A DNA stretch of 64,000 nt from positions 104,628,756 to 104,692,755 of the forward strand of contig OW240917.1 in the NCBI GenBank assembly GCA_933207985.1, given 5' to 3'. Positions 34,382 through 50,058 of this stretch are shown here, one piece after another; positions within the stretch are counted from its first letter, which is position 1; each line of letters opens with the position of its first letter. Under the pieces are notes generated by a model. It was not told where the DNA came from, made no database searches, and saw only the letters and a program-made list of their open reading frames with translations. This DNA comes from Pelobates cultripes (lineage: Eukaryota; Chordata; Amphibia; Anura; Pelobatidae). The position numbers and the translations under genes were made by a program.

Positions 34382-36731
34382 AGTATTCCTACCCAACTCT
34401 GTCGATTGTTCAATTGTAGCACCACTGTAACATTGTATCATTGTGGCAATGTTACTTCCTCACCGCCTCTCATGACCTCACCACCTCCAGGTCAGCACAT
34501 CAAACAGCAGTATAATGAGTAAATAACAGTCCTGCAATTATGATCCGAAGGCAGAGTACAATGCAGAGATTGTAACCCGTGAATTGAAGGATCTTCTCAA
34601 AAATATCACTAATAAGCACGCTCACTTCACTGCTTACACCACGACCTGCTAGCTTGGCTCCATCAGCTCCTCCTCCAGGCGTGCATATGGAATGTATTCA
34701 CATCATCTCTCCATCCTCCTAGAGAAGATAGGTGATTTTAGGTAGCCTTTTAAAATATAAAACTGTTTTTGTTTGTGTGTGCGCTGTTCCTTTAACTGTA
34801 TATTTATTAATCCAGACCTGGAGTTGTATTCTCTAATGCTTGGCTGGTTCCGAACCAAATTTAGGTCCATTCGGTGCCTGCGTTACAAAAATCAGATATT
34901 GCTGAATTCCATCAACAATTTCCAGATTTTGCAGTCCAAATGGCTCCATATAAAGTCAAACGGTTTTGCCCCGGACTTTAGTGAATAACCCTGTTAGAGG
35001 ATGTGTAAATTTAGCTATTTTAAACTTTAATTTGAATTCTCTTTAAATTCATTTTCAGTTTTCACTTTAGTGAATGACCATAAAGTTTCACTTCTGTAAA
35101 TAATCCTGTCAATTGTACAATTTGATTGTCAGTTCAAAGCAATTCACCATAAAGTTAATTCATTTCAACAATCTGGGGTAAAAGGTTTATATAGCCATTA
35201 GTAACTGGTATGATGTGAAATTTGTAAATGTTTTTCAATTAAAAATATATTTTTTTCAGTTTGAAACTCAAATAAATGTTTAGTCCAAAAATACCTTATG
35301 CAATCAAAAGGTTCTATAACCTTTCCAAAAAGATGACAAATAGTGCTTTTTGTAAAGGTATTTCTTTGAATTCTTAGGCACACATTTTCGATGAATCCAC
35401 AAGCATACTTATGCATAGTAGTGTGCCTTGCTGAAATTTAGTTTTAGATTCAGGCATCATGAGAACTGAGGTAAAATATAAGCAACAGCTGGAACGTATT
35501 TAATCTGCCATTATACATTTTTTTTTTTAAATGTGTATTTGTTCAGAACATATCCTAAAGCACTCAGTATGTCAATTGAGTGTATGTGGGAGAGACACAA
35601 GGGGTCCTTTTCCAAGTTTATAATTAAGAAGGTAATTAAAAACTGAATTTTCTACTATTAGATCTAAAATTAAATCTAAACAATTCATTATATGATGATT
35701 ATTTTTTTCAAATAATTTTTGTATGTGGGGTTAGAAAATGCAATATTTATTACATGTAATTTTAGAATGTCAAATTTGTATTGGCAAAACTAATGACCAC
35801 AATTTAAATCAATATTTTTTTTACTATGCAATGCATAATTATTAACATCCTCTGAATTTTTTTTCTTTACTCTCTGAAATGTCAATAAAATATTAGACAG
35901 AATAGACAGACAATTGGTTTATAATGTTAATTTATTAAGGATGGTGCACAGTCTTACGTAGTCCGTATTGAATTGTTACATAATAACATTATAGACAATG
36001 TTACTTAATAGATAACTGGTGGAAAAATAATATTAGTTTATTTGAACTTCACACTAGTTTTATTTTTCTTAACTACTAGAGAATATATGTTTCTCACTTT
36101 TAAACATCAGTGCAGTTAAAAATAATCAATAAACTATTCTATAACTAAATAATGTTTGACCAACTATATATCTGATTTGCTTTATTTAGAGACTCGTCCT
36201 CAATTACTGTATCAGTCACTTCTCTCATTCTTTGTACGGGTGATAACTAGTTTTTTTCATATTATTTTAATGTATCCCTATATTTAAAAACAATAAGTTT
36301 AAATGTAAAAGTCCATACCTTTTTATACTTCAGCTGATTAGCTGTTTATTAGTTCCCTGTCTAGCATTGTTATAAGCTCAGCCCTTTGCATCCAATGAAA
36401 AAAAAAAAAAATTGATTTCCACAAGTTATAGGTGATTTTTACTGTTTCATTCAGTGGTGTATATTCCAGAAAAGTGACAGATTCGCTTTAAGAAACTTTT
36501 CCAAAGAACCAGCGTAAGCAGGAGAAAATCTGCTCTTTTCTAGCAACACTAGCTTATCACTATACAGTTAAAAGGTTTTTTATTGTTTTTTTTGTTTTTT
36601 GTTAACTGTTTGGAGAAATAAAATCATATATATTTTTTTTCTGACTGTGTCCAATCCAGTGTGTGCTGTGCAATCATTCATATACCTTAACTATTTTATT
36701 TTAATAAAACAAAATCTAACTCACCACCATT
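34382..36731. other. intron sequence with fragmentary repeats
   Basis: 34738-34800 is the inverted counterpart of the repeat at 14.39-14.45 kb. The rest is AT-rich, without exon or element signatures. A T10 run lies at 35519-35528. Confidence 0.45.
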
Positions 36732-36748
36732 AATATTACATACTAATT

Positions 36749-36844
36749 TGATAGGTGTATTTAAATTAGTATGTATTGTTAATTGGAAAGGTCTGGTATA
36801 TATATGTTATTATGGTAAATTTTCAATAAAATATAAAAAAGAAA
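36749..36844 (+). mobile_element. very short 3' LINE insertion with 17-bp target duplication
   Basis: AATATTACATACTAATT occurs at 36732-36748 and 36845-36861. The 96 bp between end in TTTTCAATAAAATATAAAAA, a polyadenylation signal plus A-rich tail. This is a severely 5'-truncated target-primed insertion. The 5' part of the insert (AAATTAGTATGTATTG) is an inverted near-copy of the duplication. Confidence 0.75.
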
Positions 36845-36861
36845 AATATTACATACTAATT

Positions 36862-39800
36862 CAAAGTCAGAATTGAGGGAGGGTAGGTTTTGTTCCCCCC
36901 AGCTACCCCAGATACCATCAGCAGTTATGCCTTGGCATCTGAGTTTTGGAGCACTTCTTAAAGGGACACTCCAGACCCCTAAATAATTTTAACTTGTTGA
37001 AATGTGTGAAGAATATGTCCTGTTTTTTAAATTTTGTAAATAGTGCAGTATTATAAATTATACTGGTTACACCACCCTGCTGACTTTTCAAGCAGACACC
37101 AAAACCTGTTACTTCCTGGTTTGGTAATCTTATTTGCACTGAACTCAAAAGGCTGCATTTGCCGAGAGCACCTTTCTCGCAAAGACTTTTCATTGAGCTA
37201 CATTGGGAAGTCTCTGATAGGACAGTAACATAATGTCTGGGCAGGGTTAGAAGAGGAGGGTTTGCAGAGGCAGCAGACAAGAGATCTGCAGTTTTTGAAG
37301 CAGTTTTTTCATGCAATTTTTAACTTAGGGTATATTTACTAAACTGTAATTGTTATTTATTTTGTATTTGGGCAGTGGATTGTCCAATTAATAGGCCATG
37401 AGGACTGCCTCCACCACTACTACTAGTAGTATTCAGTTTTACTATAGGGCAATTACCAGCATACCCGCTATGTCCGATTCGACACCCAGGAGGCAATTGT
37501 TTTATTTCCAACCTTTTTGGGACAGGCCCATTGGGGGCTTGGGTGGGGACTTGGGGGGGGGGATATATAATATATATCATATTTCATAAAGAATAAAATA
37601 CTTGAGTGTACATAGTCCCCCTCCCTTGGCCAGCAGATGTGGGAAAAAAGAAAAAAGTAGAGGTTGGAAGTCATCCTAATGACTCCCTCTGCCTTCACCT
37701 ATGGTCAGTGGTTAGGAACTATAGGGGATTGGGAGGACCCTGATTATAATATGATGAAAACTTAGTCCATTTGTTGTGTACATGTCCAAGTTTCTAAAAA
37801 TGCTTGATCTGTAACCCCACTCCTCCACCCTAAATAGTCTACCTACCTACCTACCTACCCACTAATCCTAATAATGGTGAGGTAGGCCACTAAAACTAAA
37901 ACAAATATTCTTTCTTTTATATTTTCTTTTTTTTCATCTCCCAAAATGGCCAAAATAAATTCCACAAATAATGCAAAGCAAAATTTTAAATAAAATAAAA
38001 AAGTACCAATTCAATGAACAAAAGGCTATCTATGCTCCATGAAGGCTCTGTGCAAAATGAGGCTGCAGAGCATGGAAAATCCTTATAATGGCTTTCCCGC
38101 ACTAACTATGTAGTTTCAGTCACAATAGTCAGAGCATTCTAAATGATTGGCTTACAAGCTAACCAGTCAGTGCACTCTGACAGAAACTGCACAGCCCTTA
38201 TAAGGACTTTCCACACTGGGGGTTCCCTGTCAAATACAGAACAATTGGTGATGTGACTTATGACACAAGGAAATAAATATTCCTCCAATGGTTGTATTAC
38301 ATGAATCTGCTGCATTGGTTCAGTGCTTCTAAAAACATATGAATCTATAACAGTTTTCTTACACATCCCATGGGTCTCCTATACCCAAACCTTGTTTAGT
38401 CAAGTGTGTAAAGCAGCAATGACATTCTTAGGACATAGCTCAACAACAAGGAACACAGGCGACACTCCAAGGTCTGTTACGGTTTTCTTTAGTGGAGGGT
38501 AATTCTCCTCAAAATAAAATATGATGTTACGGCTATAATGCCTTAATCATGCATAGTGAGTACAAACATACACTGGGTACATATACCCTTTAAAACAATC
38601 AATTAACAGATCACATGGTCAGTCCAATAGTGACTTCCTAAAATCGTGACACAGATTACTCATATTGGTTATATACCTATGTAATCACAAAAAAAGTTCT
38701 ATAAAAACATGACATGGAGTATTCTCTGTTTAAGGTAATGGTATTATAGTTTTAACTGTTTGATAGACATATATCTCACTTACAGAATTGCTGTATTCTA
38801 TCATACATGGATATAACTGCTTTTGTTCCCATCAAGCTACCCTGTAATATACAACATAATTTACAGTCAGAATTTTAGCCATATATTTAACTACACTACA
38901 TGGGGATATAAATGTTATATTTTTTTATAACCATATTCTGGTGCACATAAAATCAATAATCTGAATTTTAACAATATCATAGTGTCTAAATACAATCTCT
39001 ATGACCAATACTGTACAAATTAAGTCGATTTAGGTTAATATTCAAGTAATAACCAGCGCCCAGTTTGTCATCTTTCTATTTATAAATTCTATTGCTCATT
39101 TAAGATTATCACAGTTAAGATGGACATACTGAGGCTAACTTCTTCATGTTAAAAATTAAACTTATGAACAAATAAGAGTCAAATCAACAAAAGGTATGCT
39201 CATGTCTTTTAACATACAAATTCACAGGTAGGGGTTCACTATAAATTCTTTGTTGAGACAATTTTTAGGACATAATCATTAATAATAAAAGGGAGTACTT
39301 TGTGATTTCTGGCTAATGTGGCAATAGCAGAGCTAGAGTAAACTTTAGTTGCCACATCTTTTCATTTCTTTTCCACCATCATGAATGCAACATAAAGTGT
39401 GATGCATTCACACTCAAATGATGCAAAAACTGGCATTTGCAGAATGCCCAAAATCAATTATGGAACATCAGCCTTGGTGGATCTTCTATAGAAACCTACA
39501 TTTGTGAGTGTACACAAGGTATGTAACTAATGGCAGATAAAGCCTCCAAAATGGAAGACTGGGACAGAGAAATAGATTGAGCACCAAGGAGAGTTATGTT
39601 TAGTATATTTACCATGTAAGTAGACATCTCGTTTGACAGCTTCTTTTGAAGTCAAGGTTACATGCTTCAAAGCCACTCAAGTTCAATTAAACGTGACAGT
39701 ATTCAGTATCAATCCTGCTTACTATGTAACTCTCATATTGGGATCACTAAATTTATCCTAAGCAAACAGAGAAATGGCTAAGCGCTGGCTTACATTTCTC

Positions 39801-40122
39801 AGCATAAATAGAGAAATAATATTTGTGATTTGCAATATGAAGAATTCCATGCTATGTCACTATTCCTAAGGGAACATTTATTACATAATGACATAGGGCA
39901 TTCTTCACAGTGATGGGGATAAATGAGAAAGTGTTAACAAATATATTGTCAAAATATTGATTTGTATGTTATTTGCATTAATTTTTAACAAGTTTTTATG
40001 TTTTTAAAGCATTTCTGAATGAAAATTCATTGTTGTGTCTGTTTTTATTTGTTTCTTTATTCCTTTATCCTTCATTTGTTGTCATGGGAATGTTTCATAA
40101 ATCCTCCTGTTTATTTCTTTAG
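36862..40122. other. intron sequence before exon C
   Basis: Includes a TTAAAGGGACACTCCAG sequence at 36958-36974, the left end of a TTAA-type MITE related to the one at 45256, whose right end is not clear. Also a short TACC tandem near 37840-37858. Open frames here show no family match. The acceptor of exon C (TTTATTTCTTTAG) closes the region. Confidence 0.5.
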
Positions 40123-40500
<378 letters not shown>

Positions 40501-41345
40501 ACCGAAGAGACATCTGCACCAAGACATTAGTAACAGGCCATTTCATTTAAGTCCTGCAAGTTGCGAAGTTGGGCCTCCATGGATCAGATCAGTGGTTCCA
40601 GGACATCCCACAGATACTCAATCAGATTTAGATCTAGGGAATTTGGAGGCCAAGGCAACACCTTGAACTCTTTGTCATGTTCCTCAAATCATTCCTGAAT
40701 AATGTGTGCAGTGTGGCAAGGTGCATTATCATGCTCAAAGAGGCAAAAGCCATCAGGGAACATAATTGCAATGAAGAGATGTATGTGGTCTGCAACAATA
40801 TCTAGGTTAGTGGTATGTATAACATCCACATGAATGCCAGGACCCACAGGGTCATCATGGGCACTCTGACCAGAATGTAGCAAGTCTGCCCCACAAGCAG
40901 CAATCTGCAATACACTATGCGTTCTGACACCTTTTCTATCATGGCCAGCATAATGTTTTTCCGCAATTTATATACAGTAGCTCATCTGTGTGATCAGACC
41001 AACAGAATTGCTTTCACTCCCCACGTGCATTAGTGATCCTTGGGCACCCATGACCCTGCTGTTGGTTCACTTGTTGTCATTCATTGTACCACTGTTGGCA
41101 GATACTAACCACTGCATACTTGCCAGTTCTGGAGATGCACTAACCAAGTTGTCTAGCCATCACTATTTAGCCCTTGTCAAAGTCACATTTAGATCTTTTT
41201 GCTTGCCCATTTTCCCTGCTTCCAGCACATGACATTCAAAAACTGACTGTTCACCTGTTAACTAATACACTTGGAACAATGTAATCAGTGTTATTCACTT
41301 TACCTGCCAGTGGTGTTAATGTTGTGACTGATCATTGTGTATATA
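40501..41345 (-). pseudogene. Tc1/mariner-type transposon relic (minus strand)
   Basis: Minus-strand translation of 40689-40910 gives GPGIHVDVIHTTNLDIVADH, then MFPDGFCLFEHDNAPCHTAH. The latter is the DDE block QDNAPCH of Tc1-like transposases. The downstream LxPIE-type region is recognisable at 40560-40690 (complement of ATACTCAATCAGATTTAGAT). The N-terminal, helix-turn-helix-encoding part is at 41020-41240. The right end reads GTTGTGACTGATCATTGTG, resembling the inverted repeat of this family. The middle is deleted, stops are frequent, and the left terminal repeat is missing. It cannot be active. Confidence 0.8.
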
Positions 41346-42252
41346 ATAGTTTTGTGTATTTATATAGGTTATTGCTAAATGTTATTTTGGAATTTAATTT
41401 AATTTCCACAGGAAAATCAAACTTACAAATGTCTCCTGGTAGTGAAAATTTTCTATCAGAATAACTGTGAATGTTGTCAACAGGGAAATTGTATTATGCT
41501 TTTGAATCTAGTGCAAACAGAAACATATTTTGAACTCTGTTCTAATAAGCACCTACCTTGCTACCTGCTGCCTTGAGTGATTTATTTCAAACTAACTTTT
41601 TTATGGCAGGATAAATATATATTCGTACAATTTACTGTAAATGAACTGAAAAATATTGTAATGATGAAAAGTGTTCAAATATAAGAACTTATTTTACCTA
41701 TGTAGATACCAAAGAATAGTAATTCCTAATTACTATTTGGTCCTTAAGGGGTTAAAGGAACACTGTAAGCACCAGTACCTCTTATCTTATTGAAATGATT
41801 TGGGGCATCATCACTACTGCTCCTGCATCCTTGTGAATGAAAAGTGTCATTTTTGAGTATTGTTGACATTTTACAATTTCCACACCTGCTAATGGCAGTC
41901 AGACATGCAGCCACTAGGGCTTCTGACAGAAATAGATTCAATAATTGAAGCTATTCAATGTAGAGTATGAGAGTTTGCTGATGCTTCTCTATGAGACTTC
42001 ACTGTTTCTCACAGAGAAGCATTTGATTAATTTCAGTGGTTGACACACATACACCATCCTCATTGCTTCTCTATGAGAATCATCTGATTTAAAAAAAGTC
42101 AAGCACAACACAAGCAAATTGAAGCTGAGGTTAATTTTCATTTTATTGTTTACATTAGATCCATCCAGCCTCATTTTTCTTACCTTTGAGAGGAACTGGA
42201 GTGGAACTTCATTAAGGGACATTTCCATTAAAGTGATCTGAGAACATTCAGG
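41346..42252. other. intron sequence with a TTAA-type MITE end
   Basis: GGTCCTTAAGGGGTTAAAGG followed by AACACTGTAAGCACCAG at 41740-41775 is the left end of a TTAAAGGRACACTNTAG-type MITE; its right end is unclear (possibly about 42235). The repeated phrase TGCTTCTCTATGAGA occurs at 41981 and 42064, with TGCTTCTCTGTGAGA on the minus strand at about 42006-42021. No genes. Confidence 0.45.
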
Positions 42253-42800
42253 TGTCACAGTGTAATACCCCAACATTCAGGATAGCCAGGGAAAAGACGA
42301 GGAAAGAACGTATTACCGGGCCTTAGAATGGCCAGACTAAACATTAGACAGAGAAAAAGCATAATCAGAGACGAGCCGAGGTCAAGGTAACGGAGAGACC
42401 ACAAAAACAAGAACTAGCCAGAGTCAAGTACACGATAATCAGGCAATGGGCAAACAAGACAGGAAAGGGTTAAAGATAAATTCAGAAATCAAATACAAAG
42501 CCAAGGTCCATATCAGAATAAACAATAGATCAAAGTATGCATTAAAGGGTACTGAAACAGAAACCATGATTGGGCAAAGTGGATAGGGCTAGGAAAGTTT
42601 AAATATCCTTAAACTAACATTTGATTGACCTACATCATGCCCAGGCCCCCAAAATGTGCATGTGTGGGGGTGTCGGAAAGACGTGGGCCAATGGGAGCCT
42701 GAAACTAGTTTTGGCTCTCACTGACCGCTCATTCCCTCTCAGAAGGAAAGATTGAGCCGCGCGGGGCTCGAGCCGAGGACCCTGGCCGGCCCCCGGATAA
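42253..42800 (-). mobile_element. relic Ty3/Gypsy-type LTR (minus strand)
   Basis: Minus strand ends CACTGTGACA at 42253 and carries AAGGCCCGGTAATACG, as in the LTRs at 1.8 kb and 63.6 kb. A TATTTAAAC box lies near 42600, and a GC-rich U3 part covers 42640-42795. No internal region adjoins it, so it is probably a solo LTR. Borders approximate. Confidence 0.5.
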
Positions 42801-45255
42801 GGTAAGTACCACCACATTAGGTAACTTACTAATAAGAATTTATGCAAATAAAACATAATTTAGTGCAAGAACAATGTTTCTTAGTTACAGACTGATTTCA
42901 AAGCATATAATATATTTATTGTACTTTTAAAGGCACATTACTATGAGTATTATTGTTGTCGGGCTCTGTTATACACACAAATAAAATGGTAATATTAGAA
43001 AAAGAGAGACATTAAGATGTAAACAAGAGAGAAAGGGATTGTGTGCCTTGGGAGGTATGAGTCACCTCAGAAAACCTATATAACATGGGCTACTGTCCAG
43101 GAAAATTTCTCAGCCCATGAAATATACATTTTACTACATCCACCCATTTTTATGCTCATGCTTTCCCCAGGTAATTCCCTATTTTTATTTGTGTTTTCCC
43201 CCTATTTGTCTCCTCTGCTATTTTTTTTTAATCTATCCTCTTATTCCCTCTCAGACTTTTATATGCCCTCCATCTCTTGATAAGAGAGAAATATTTTAAA
43301 TTCACTCACAGAATATTTTTCTTCTATACTATTTTGCATTTCAAGGACAAATAGTACCTTGGAGTGTTTTGCTGAAAAAGAAAATACTACAGAAGTCTAA
43401 ATATCTGTCTACTCACAGGAGAAAGATGCTTCATATATATGCACAACTGTCACCATGGTAACATACCTGTGAAACTTTCTTAAAGAGAATTCATTGTGTT
43501 TTTTTTTTCTTTTTTCATCCGTTGTACATTTAAATATGTGTTTTATACAAATTTTGGAGAATGTTGCCTTTTGCAGGGTTTAACGGAGTTTCATTCAGTG
43601 TATTACTTCAATGTCTTAAAAAGGATACTACCTTTTAACATGTCTGCATTATTCTAGACAGAAACAAAGACGTATATGTAATAGCGATACATTTATTGTC
43701 TAACGCAAGTAGGACATTTTGCAAGCTTTGAAGACACTAAAGTCCCTTCAGGCATGTTATGGGGTGAAGCTCACGCATATTTATTCATAGCTTACACTGT
43801 TTGTGTGTGATGGAAATGATTAAAGTGTCTGCAATGATTTCACATGAATGTGTGAAGTTTCCTTGTGGTCCAGGTTGGTATCACCAGATCTTTTTTATAT
43901 TGACAGAAATTGAGGTAAGCTACAGGTAAGCTAGATCAGGGACATACACAATATCCATATAGTCTCTGTGTCAGGTATAAAGGCCTGAATATGTTAGTTT
44001 AAACTTAATATATGTATACAATATGTTCAATAGGCATTAATGAACACCTGGCTTATATTTAACCCAGAATTCTAAGCATTAACCCTATTTATAAATTTGA
44101 ATTCAAAGATCCCTCTTTTATTCCTATAATTTAATGTTGCCCTTCAGTGTGGACACTTTCATATCTTTAAGAATGTGGCCTGGGCTACTGAAATGATTGC
44201 CCACAGGAGAGTCAGTGTTCTTGCTAATACTTGTCTGAGCTTCCCAAAGCAAATGCCTATTGAAGTGGCCTTAGTGTCCTGAAAGCTTGCAAAATATCCC
44301 TCTTTTATAGCTGATAAATCTATCACTTATACATTTTTTTTAAATTTAGTTAACTGACAAACATGGTATAAATAAAGTATAAATAAAAGAATTATCTTTA
44401 AGTTGGATTTAGGCTGCAAGGTGACTTACGATATATGCATATTCAGGTTCCTCTACCCCCACAACATCTTGATTGAAGTATTTTTATTTTAAGGTGTTTG
44501 GAAGAGATACCTTGTTGAGTATTTTTTTTTTTACATCTACAACTGACAGTAAAATTAGGGTTGTCAACCAAGATTATTCACTTTAATTCAAATGCTCCAA
44601 GTTTCTTATGATGAAAAATAAATTGGAACCATCAAAGGGCATTTAAATGCCAACATGCTAACATTAATCACAATATTTGTAAATCTGGATTTTGGCTGTT
44701 AGCACCCAAATGGACAGCACTGTGCACTTTCAGCAAGAAAACAGTCAGCAATGTGAGAATGAGTTAAGTGACCAACTCATGCCAACCACTCTAAAAAGTA
44801 AATTCACCATTCACAAAGCCTTGAAGAAATGTTGTCATAGTTGTTCATATTTTAATGTCAATAACTCCATGGAATGTAAAATTAGGGTTAAGGAAGAAAT
44901 TTGCAGTAGTCCTTCCGAAAATTATATTGGATTTATAATGACTTCTATATTTTTTTTAAATCAACCCTTGCACAATTGAGAGTTTTTAACTATCTGAATA
45001 CTTTTTGCACACACTGCAATTAGAAAAAAAACAGATTCTGATGCATTCCCCTACAAAAAGCAAGTGAATAGATTCTGGATCTGGTATGAATTTGGTGGTC
45101 GGCAAATATGTAAATCCTATGCTTTGTATAGGTATCATATAGGACAAGTATTGTTTCTAAACCAGACACCAGGTTCTACTGAATGAGAAGTGGCACAACC
45201 AAATTTCAGTCTGGTTTACCTTTAGTAAATATGAGGAATGCAAATCTGGCAGAAA
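42801..45255. other. intron sequence, possible weak inverted repeat
   Basis: TTTTGCAAGCTTTGAAGACA at 43718 and its approximate reverse complement TGTCCTGAAAGCTTGCAAAA at 44276 may mark the ends of an old element of about 580 bp. Otherwise nothing recognised. Confidence 0.4.
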
Positions 45256-45523
45256 TTAAAGGAGCACTATAGTGCCAGGAAAACAAACTAATTTTTCTGG
45301 CACAATAGAGTCATTAGGTCCCCCCCACCCCTCCCGCTGATATGAAGGGGATAAAACCCCTTCAGCCTCTTACCTTTCTCCGTGGCCGGGCTCCCTCGGC
45401 ACTGGTGTCCTCTCCTCCCCCTGCCGACGTCAGATCCGAATGCGCATGTGCAGCAAGAGCCACGCGTGCATTCAAATCGCCCATTGAGCTTAAGTGGTCC
45501 GGGTGCCTGTAGTGGTCCTTTAA
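45256..45523. mobile_element. TTAA-flanked MITE (piggyBac-like), 268 bp
   Basis: Starts TTAAAGGAGCACTATAGTGC and ends with the inverted GCCTGTAGTGGTCCTTTAA. Both ends abut the TTAA target typical of piggyBac-type insertion. The interior is GC-rich around 45360-45450 and non-coding. Open frames on either strand are shadows. Related ends are seen at 36958 and 41753. Confidence 0.8.
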
Positions 45524-46530
45524 GCTTTTTAACAGAATTTTGCCAATCCATATTCGGTCCTTAATGAATAGCCCTGAAGTGTTCCAGAGATGTGCAGCTA
45601 GCATGGAAGCTGATTGTCTTCCTCTGTTGTGACTGCAGTACTACTTGATCTTTGCAAGGGCAGTTAAAGATAAGAGAAATTCTATTTTACACATGACCTC
45701 CTTTCTTTAAGGCTTTGTGTAGATGGTTTTGAAAAATATTCCATCAGCGTATCCGATTTCACAATTTGCGATTACTTCCAGCCCCACAAATACATATTAA
45801 ATAATGTATATCTATCACAAGATATTTAGACATAATTTGTATCAAAATGGTTAAATAAGAAGACTTTCATTAAATGCTGACTTTTGCAGCCTAAGCCTTG
45901 TGCAGAGTCTGTGACCCAAACACCACCAATCACTTTTTATATCTTTATTTCTCTGTTTTATTGTTATGTAACTCCCTTAAAGCATCACTCTGCCTAATTG
46001 GACAAACTATTCAATGTTCACCTCTTGTGTGTTTGTTTGGTATTTGGTTTATTAGTGTAAATCTTCATACAGTTTACCTTAACTTTTTGGTAATTTATTT
46101 GTATATTATTCATGGGATAACTTATTTTTTCTTCTCCCATGCTCATATATATTTAATCTTGCATGCCCAAGCTTTTGTTTCTTTGCTCTTTTTTTTTTTT
46201 CTCACCTCACTATGTGCATGCCTTCATTACCCTTAGCTAATGCGATCTTATCACAAACTCTCTCTCTCTCTCACAGTCTGTGATGCAAATTTCATACATA
46301 CCCTTTCTCACCATCCTGCACACACTAGAATTATCCTTGTACATTTATATCATACTCTTACTTCCAGTTACTATCCATCCTTCTGCTAGTAGCAGCTGTT
46401 GATTTTCCCTGAAACTCTGGTTACTCCTCGTATTCCACATTTTCTAACCACATGCTTAGCCAATGTTATATTCATTCCACATAACTCTCCCACTACTCCT
46501 CTTTTCACAGTGCTCTCTATAATGTATATC
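45524..46530. other. intron sequence
   Basis: A T12 run near 46189 and a (TC)n tract at 46258-46274. No exon or clear element in this part. Confidence 0.45.
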
Positions 46531-46710
46531 CAGCATGCAATATCTCAAAATCAATTGCTATCCATGACTAATACTCAAGTTACTGACATTAACTGAAACT
46601 TGGCTCTGTCCTTTTGATACTGCTACCGGTGCCTCATTATAGAGAGGGAGATATCCCTCTAATGCTGCAGTTATGCAGAACAGAGTACTCACAGAAGGTT
46701 CTATACTGTG
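46531..46710 (+). pseudogene. possible LINE endonuclease fragment
   Basis: The frame through 46580-46640 reads LTLTETWLCPFDTATGASL, resembling the ETWL motif of L2/CR1/Rex-type LINE endonucleases. It is a short isolated match ending in a stop, with no other endonuclease block found nearby. Confidence 0.4.
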
Positions 46711-46749
46711 TTAGCTGAGAAATCCCTCTGCTGATGTCAGTACTAATGT

Positions 46750-46995
46750 CAGCAGCGGCAATCCTTCTAAAATGGGATTTGGGGTGGAATTCAGGAATAG
46801 ATTAGGGGCAGAATCAGGTGTTGGAATATGGGTAGGATTTGTGGTAGGATTATCAGAAGGATAATTGGTAAGAATGCTGGTTGGATTATGGGTAGGAGTG
46901 TGGGTAGGATTATGATTTGCATTATGAGTCGAATTATAAATTGGACTAAGGGTTGGATTAGGGGCAAGATTAGGGGTAGGATTGGGGGAAAAGGT
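46750..46995. repeat. degenerate GGATTAGGGGTA-type minisatellite
   Basis: About 20 imperfect units of 11-13 bp (GTAGGATTATGG, GTTGGATTAGGG). On the minus strand this gives an Asn-Pro-Thr-rich open frame that is a repeat artefact. Confidence 0.75.
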
Positions 46996-49708
<2,713 letters not shown>

Positions 49709-50058
49709 TACCAATCAGAGTGCTCTGTGTTATTTTACATAGCATGAGAAAATTCCAAAGAACTTTCCCACGCTGTGTAAAATGACACAGAGCACTCTGA
49801 TTGGTTACTTAATCCACCAGAGTGCCCTGTGTCATTTTACACAGCGTGGGAAAATTCCAAAGAACTATCCAAGGCTGTGTAAAATGACACAGAGCACTCT
49901 GATTGGTGGATTAAGTAACCAGAGTGCTCTGTGTCATTTTACAAAGAATTTTCCCACGCTGTGTAAAATGACACAGAGCACTCTGATTGTCTGGATTTCA
50001 AGCTAACCAATCAGAGTGCTCTGTGTCATTTTACACAGTGTGGGAAAGTTCTTTGAAT
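49709..50058. repeat. array of seven alternately inverted units (CCAATCAGAGTGCTCTGTGT)
   Basis: A unit of about 45-50 bp, CCAATCAGAGTGCTCTGTGT followed by CATTTTACACAGCGTGGGAA, appears in sense near 49709, 49814, 49919 and 50006. It appears in antisense near 49757, 49867 and 49950. Neighbouring units face each other, so the block can fold into several nested hairpins. Copies differ mainly by small deletions in the AATTCCAAAGAACT junctions. Confidence 0.9.

Noticed and set aside
44692..44979. 95-codon open frame
   Set aside because: No family signature, no splice logic with the neighbouring exons, and isolated in intron sequence.
49709..50058. CRISPR-like regularly spaced repeat
   Set aside because: Units alternate in orientation, have no unique spacers, and the genome is vertebrate.
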